Source of the DNA: Ancylobacter radicis
Lineage (GTDB): Bacteria; Pseudomonadota; Alphaproteobacteria; Rhizobiales; Xanthobacteraceae
Direction: 5' to 3'
Assembly: GCF_018449475.1 (NCBI RefSeq)
Contig: NZ_JAHCQH010000017.1
Location: 365,360 to 429,359, forward strand
Length of the DNA stretch: 64,000 nt
The notes beneath the pieces were generated by a model. That model saw only the letters and a program-made list of their open reading frames with translations. It was not told where the DNA came from and did no database searches. Of the stretch, positions 62,727-64,000 are shown piece by piece; the first letter of the stretch is position 1, and each line of letters starts with the position of its first letter. The translations under genes were made by a program, and so were the position numbers.

Positions 62727-63513
62727 AGCGGCCGGGCCCGTCCGACTGCGGGCAAACGCGATCAGGGTCGGCTATCGCGGCCGCGACGTGCTGCATGATC
62801 TGACATTTGCGGTGCCATCATACCGATTCACCGCTCTCCTCGGCCCCAATGGCAGCGGCAAATCAACCCTCCTCCGCGCCCTCGCCGGCCTCACCCCCCT
62901 GCGCGCCGGCGAAGTCACCCTGGACGGGCTTGCCATCCCAATGCTTTCACGCCGGCGTCTCGCCGAAATGATCAGCCTTCTGCCGCAGACGCCTCGTGCC
63001 CCCGATGACCTTGCGGTCGCAGATCTGGTCGCGCAGGGCCGCTATCCGCACCGCCGCCTGTTCACCCCCTGGAGCTTGCAGGATCAGGCCATCTGCAATG
63101 ATTCCATGCGGTTGACGGACGTTGACGGCCTCGCGGCGAGGCTGCTTGGGCGTCTGTCAGGCGGCCAGCGCCAGCGGGCCTGGATCGCGATGACGCTGGC
63201 CCAGTCTGCCGACATCCTGCTGCTCGATGAGCCCACCACCTATCTGGACATCGCTCACCAGCTCGACATCCTCGACCTGCTGCGACGTCTTGTGCGCGAG
63301 CAGGGAAAGACGATCGTGGCGGTTCTTCATGACATCAACCACGCGGCCCGCTTTGCCGATCATATCTGTCTACTGAAGGAGGGCAGGATCGTCGCAAGCG
63401 GCTCTCCCCGCGACATCATCCAGCCCAGCCATCTCAGGGAGGCGTTCTCGATCGAGGCCACCATTCTCCACGATCCATACGACGGCGTGCCGGTATGCGT
63501 CGCCAGAAAATGA
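62719..63513 (+). CDS. Iron-siderophore ABC transporter ATP-binding protein (FhuC/FepC-like)
   Basis: ATPase of 264 residues. The start at 62719 (ATGAGTGA overlap with the permease stop) is preferred to one ten codons earlier. Walker A is GPNGSGKST (about residue 43), the signature [17 protein letters not shown] (about 145), Walker B LLLDEPTTYLDIAHQ (about 165) and the switch His in AVLHDINHAARFAD. YPHRRLFTPWS (about 110) is the FepC/FhuC-specific loop. It ends the operon; no terminator hairpin is obvious before the convergent reductase gene. Confidence 0.95.
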   Translation: MSEAAGPVRLRANAIRVGYRGRDVLHDLTFAVPSYRFTALLGPNGSGKSTLLRALAGLTPLRAGEVTLDGLAIPMLSRRRLAEMISLLPQTPRAPDDLAVADLVAQGRYPHRRLFTPWSLQDQAICNDSMRLTDVDGLAARLLGRLSGGQRQRAWIAMTLAQSADILLLDEPTTYLDIAHQLDILDLLRRLVREQGKTIVAVLHDINHAARFADHICLLKEGRIVASGSPRDIIQPSHLREAFSIEATILHDPYDGVPVCVARK

Positions 63514-63525
63514 TGATCTGTGGTC

Positions 63526-64000
63526 TCACGCGATCTGGTGGTTTGCCAGCATCTCCAGCGCCTTGCACAGCGCCGAGTGATCCCACGCCGCGCCGCCATT
63601 GGCCGCGCAGGCGCTGAACAGCTGCTGCGCCACCGCCGTCGCCGGCAGGGCCATCTGGAGCTGGCGCGCGCCGGTCAGCGCCAGGTTCAGATCCTTCTGG
63701 TGCAGCTCGATGCGGAAGCCCGGATTGAAGGTCCGCTTGATCATGCGCTCGCCATGCACTTCCAGAATGCGCGAATTGGCGAAGCCGCCCATCAGCGCCT
63801 GGCGGACCTTGGCCGGATCGGCACCCGCCTTGGAGGCGAACAGGAGGGCTTCGGAGACGGCGAGGATGTTCAGAGCGACGATGATCTGGTTGGCCACCTT
63901 GGTGGTCTGGCCGTCGCCATTGCCGCCGACGAGCGTGATGTTCTTGCCCATCTTCTCGAACAGCGGCTTCACCGTCTCGAAGGCGCCCTCGGGGCCGCCG
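63526..64000 (-). CDS. Tartronate semialdehyde reductase / 3-hydroxyisobutyrate dehydrogenase family (5' end outside window)
   Basis: C-terminal 158 residues of a beta-hydroxyacid dehydrogenase; the start lies beyond base 64000. GKNITLVGGNGDGQTTKVANQIIVALNI (split) contains the catalytic Lys region, and AVSEALLFASKAGADPAKVRQALMGGFANSRILEVHGERMI closely follows 2-hydroxy-3-oxopropionate reductase (GarR/GlxR). ELHQKDLNLAL and ACAANGGAAWDHSALCKALE complete the match. It would reduce tartronate semialdehyde to D-glycerate, completing glyoxylate or glucarate breakdown; the rest of that pathway should lie to the right. Confidence 0.9.
   Translation of the reverse strand, partial: GGPEGAFETVKPLFEKMGKNITLVGGNGDGQTTKVANQIIVALNILAVSEALLFASKAGADPAKVRQALMGGFANSRILEVHGERMIKRTFNPGFRIELHQKDLNLALTGARQLQMALPATAVAQQLFSACAANGGAAWDHSALCKALEMLANHQIA

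Overview
The window is GC-rich DNA from one bacterial chromosome, almost certainly an alphaproteobacterium of the Hyphomicrobiales. A Xanthobacteraceae-type genus such as Ancylobacter, Starkeya or Xanthobacter is my best guess, from gene content only. The supporting content is a SmoEFGK/MtlK polyol operon, the cobT/bluB/cobS set, DUF2059 next to rpiA, a Hyphomicrobiales-style Irr-like box, an Omp25/31-type outer membrane protein and Tat-exported TRAP receptors. Both window ends cut genes: a TctA permease at the left and a tartronate semialdehyde reductase at the right.

Layout. 1-9.5 kb is housekeeping and cell surface: tctA, DUF2059-rpiA, an AT-rich methyltransferase, gph, tRNA-Val(CAC), a sulfotransferase, an outer membrane beta-barrel, a polysaccharide pyruvyl transferase and an L,D-transpeptidase. 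9.8-19.8 kb holds a DUF971 protein, moaA, two exporters, three tandem TRAP solute receptors with no membrane subunits, a PEP mutase/isocitrate lyase-type enzyme and an Mrp/ApbC Fe-S carrier with a His-rich linker. 20-29.4 kb has a polar amino-acid ABC transporter lacking its ATPase, a uracil-DNA glycosylase-family protein, a cobalamin lower-ligand cluster, a TauE/SafE permease and dusA.

29.4-45.3 kb is an accessory stretch that begins at the dusA 5' end, a known insertion site. It carries a gene relic, a LysR/aldo-keto reductase pair, and then a redox and detoxification block: exported alpha/beta hydrolase, LysR, cyclophilin-like protein, periplasmic Mo/Fe-S dehydrogenase, MFS pump, zinc alcohol dehydrogenase, RibD-like reductase, FAD amine oxidase, cytochrome c, and an exported CMD-CMD-cupin fusion. 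I find a repeated operator-like box, ATGAG-N5-CTCAT, in front of most transcription units of this block. It has the T-N11-A geometry of LysR sites. I infer a LysR regulon in which a periplasmic aldehyde-type dehydrogenase could pass electrons to the co-regulated cytochrome c.

45.4-54.3 kb is a complete polyol (mannitol/sorbitol) uptake and catabolism operon on the minus strand. 54.6-63.5 kb is a plus-strand siderophore-iron operon: ECF sigma, FecR, TonB-dependent transducer, FhuF reductase and FhuD/B/B/C-type ABC importer, with overlapping start and stop codons and a candidate Irr-type palindrome over its promoter.
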